Of a stretch of DNA of 6,051 nt, positions 4,554-6,051 are shown piece by piece. Source of the DNA: Filomicrobium sp. GTDB taxonomy: Bacteria > Pseudomonadota > Alphaproteobacteria > Rhizobiales > Hyphomicrobiaceae. Position 1 is the stretch's first letter; each line of letters starts with the position of its first letter. The stretch spans positions 1 to 6,051 of the forward strand of contig JAUWFF010000090.1 in NCBI GenBank assembly GCA_030607105.1, read 5' to 3'. The notes under the pieces are model-generated. The model searched no databases. It was not told the DNA's origin and saw only the letters and a program-made list of their open reading frames with translations. The position numbers and the translations under genes were made by a program.

Positions 4554-6051
4554 TCAGGCCACGTGAACGGCCTCGCGAGCACCATCCTTCATCAACTTGA
4601 AGTTGATTGAGTCAACCAAAGCCTCAAAGCTCGCATCAATTATATTGGGCGAAACGCCGACCGTGAGCCAGCGCTCACCCGTGCTGCGATCATGGCTTTC
4701 CACGAGCACCCGCGTCACCGCTTCCGTACCACCGCCAGCGGTTAGGATGCGCACCTTGTAGTCGACGAGCTCGACCTCGGCGATGTGGCTTTGATAGCGG
4801 CCCAAATCCTTGCGCAACGCTGAATCCAGAGCATTGACCGGACCATTGCCTTCGGCCACCGACCACAGCGGGTCAGGATCACCGTTGATGAAGACTTTGA
4901 CGATCGCTTCCGAAATGGTGACCAGCTGACCGCGCGCGTTGTGTCGTCGCTCAACCATCACCCGAAACGAATCGACGGAGAAGTATCGCGGCACCTCGCC
5001 AAGCTCGCGACGAGCCAGAAGCTCGAAAGACGCATCCGCTGATTCATAGGAGTAGCCCTGCGCCTCGCGTCTCTTTACGGCATCAAGCATCGTTGGGATG
5101 CGTGGGTCATCCTTGTCGACAGAGATCCCGAGACGGTTGAGCTCGGCCATGATGTTGGAACGTCCGCCCTGGTCGGATACGAACACCCGTCGCCGGTTGC
5201 CGACACTCTCAGGCGGAACATGTTCATAGGTCTCAGGATCTTTCAAAATCGCGGAAGCATGTATACCGGCTTTCGTCGCGAACGCGCTCTCTCCGACGTA
5301 GGGCGCGTGCCGGTAGGGTGATTGGTTCACGACTTCATCAAGCACCCGCGACGCATGCGTCAGCGTTCTCAGCCGTTCCGCCGTCACCTGAGTCTCAAAG
5401 CGATCGGCATACTCGTTTTTCAGCAGCAGCGTCGGGATAATCGACGTGAGGTTCGCGTTGCCGCAGCGTTCCCCGAGGCCGTTAAGCGTCCCTTGCACCT
5501 GCCGGCACCCAGCCCGCACCGCGACCAAAGAGTTGGCAACCGCGTTTTCGGTGTCGTTATGCGTGTGGATCCCGAGTTTTGTTCCAGGAACATGTTCCAG
5601 CGCCTCTTTGACGATGCGCTCCAGCTCATGCGGCAGCGTCCCGCCGTTGGTATCGCACAGCACCACCCACCGCGCGCCAGCTTTGTAGGCAGCACGAACG
5701 ACCTGCAGCGCATAGGTCTTGTTGGCCTTGTACCCGTCAAAGAAGTGCTCGGCATCAAGCATCGCTTCCCGCCCGGAGGCGACTACCGCCGAGATCGACT
5801 CGCGCACACTTTCGATATTCTCCTCGTTGGAGATCCCGAGCGCGACCCGCACATGATAATCCCACGACTTCGCCACTAGACAGACCGCATCTGACTGCGA
5901 CTGCAACAGACCCTGAAAGCCCGGATCGTTCTCCACCGAACGCCCGGCCCGCTTCGTCATGCCGAACGCGGTAAATCGCGCGGCCTTGAAGTTCGGCCGC
6001 GAGGCAAAGAACTCCGTATCTGTTTGATTGGCGCCGGGGTAGCCGCCCTCG
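4554..6051 (-). CDS. cimA: Citramalate synthase CimA (TIGR00977 type), 5' end outside window
   Basis: DRE-TIM metallolyase that condenses pyruvate with acetyl-CoA to (R)-citramalate, the first step of the threonine-independent route to isoleucine. The frame is open from the right edge to the stop at 4554-4556, giving 498 visible residues starting EGGYPGANQTDTEFF. The ATG at 5960-5958 is internal, since family sequence continues upstream of it. About 40 N-terminal residues, including the expected R-D-G catalytic motif, lie outside. Visible features are KSWDYHVRVALG, LCDTNGGTLPHE, the metal-binding HTHND (plus-strand 5553-5567), GTLNGLGERCGNANL, the GIHASAILKDPETYEHVPPE segment, and a C-terminal LeuA-type dimer/regulatory domain (from about VELVDYKVRILTAGGG to the end), which in relatives is the feedback site. 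2-isopropylmalate synthase is the nearest alternative, but the DTNGG and YEHVPPE stretches fit the citramalate synthase subfamily better. Convergent with csp; no downstream terminator of its own is obvious. Confidence 0.93.
   Translation of the reverse strand, partial: EGGYPGANQTDTEFFASRPNFKAARFTAFGMTKRAGRSVENDPGFQGLLQSQSDAVCLVAKSWDYHVRVALGISNEENIESVRESISAVVASGREAMLDAEHFFDGYKANKTYALQVVRAAYKAGARWVVLCDTNGGTLPHELERIVKEALEHVPGTKLGIHTHNDTENAVANSLVAVRAGCRQVQGTLNGLGERCGNANLTSIIPTLLLKNEYADRFETQVTAERLRTLTHASRVLDEVVNQSPYRHAPYVGESAFATKAGIHASAILKDPETYEHVPPESVGNRRRVFVSDQGGRSNIMAELNRLGISVDKDDPRIPTMLDAVKRREAQGYSYESADASFELLARRELGEVPRYFSVDSFRVMVERRHNARGQLVTISEAIVKVFINGDPDPLWSVAEGNGPVNALDSALRKDLGRYQSHIAEVELVDYKVRILTAGGGTEAVTRVLVESHDRSTGERWLTVGVSPNIIDASFEALVDSINFKLMKDGAREAVHVA

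Noticed and set aside
5322..5879. 185-codon plus-strand frame
   Set aside because: It is antisense to cimA, whose catalytic motifs lie in the opposite strand; long shadow frames are common in GC-rich coding DNA.
5553..5960. cimA starting at ATG 5960
   Set aside because: The frame continues upstream to the edge with clear family sequence (EGGYPGAN...), so this Met is internal and the gene is truncated by the window.
1..6051. A novel defence, mobile or CRISPR-like system
   Set aside because: I found no repeat arrays, terminal inverted repeats, integrase or transposase motifs, or abrupt change in coding style; all long genes belong to ordinary chromosomal families.

Overview
The window looks like an ordinary stretch of chromosome from a GC-rich alphaproteobacterium. 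A member of Hyphomicrobiales is my best guess, from the style of the proteins (an Ig-like membrane-anchored protein of LysM-protein type beside a LOG-family gene, a MeaB GTPase, a TIGR00977-type citramalate synthase) and the base composition. This placement is inferred from pattern recognition, not from a search. I see no RNA gene, insertion sequence, phage gene, CRISPR array or defence system.

Layout. Positions 1-994 (minus strand) hold the first 331 codons of a membrane-anchored protein that runs off the left edge: one transmembrane segment, one bacterial Ig-like domain, an acidic linker and two copies of a short DWF...Y...V..L repeat. Positions 995-1302 form a comparatively AT-rich divergent intergenic region. 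On the plus strand follow three closely spaced genes, probably one transcription unit: a LOG-family phosphoribohydrolase (1303-1971), an HtpX-like M48 membrane zinc protease (2001-2993, GTG start) and the GTPase MeaB (3063-4034). A 204-base gap holds a hairpin and a possible promoter. It leads into a single-domain CspA-family cold shock protein (4239-4448), which ends in a textbook rho-independent terminator (4495-4526). Positions 4554-6051 (minus strand) hold citramalate synthase cimA, complete at its C-terminus and missing roughly its first 40 residues beyond the right edge.

How the genes relate. They do not form one pathway. CimA makes (R)-citramalate for isoleucine synthesis. MeaB protects and reloads a B12-dependent acyl-CoA mutase that is not encoded here. 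The M48 protease is probably a membrane quality-control enzyme, the LOG protein a nucleotide phosphoribohydrolase, and the Csp an RNA chaperone. The least explained items are the Ig/DWF-repeat envelope protein at the left edge and the regulatory DNA in front of the csp gene.
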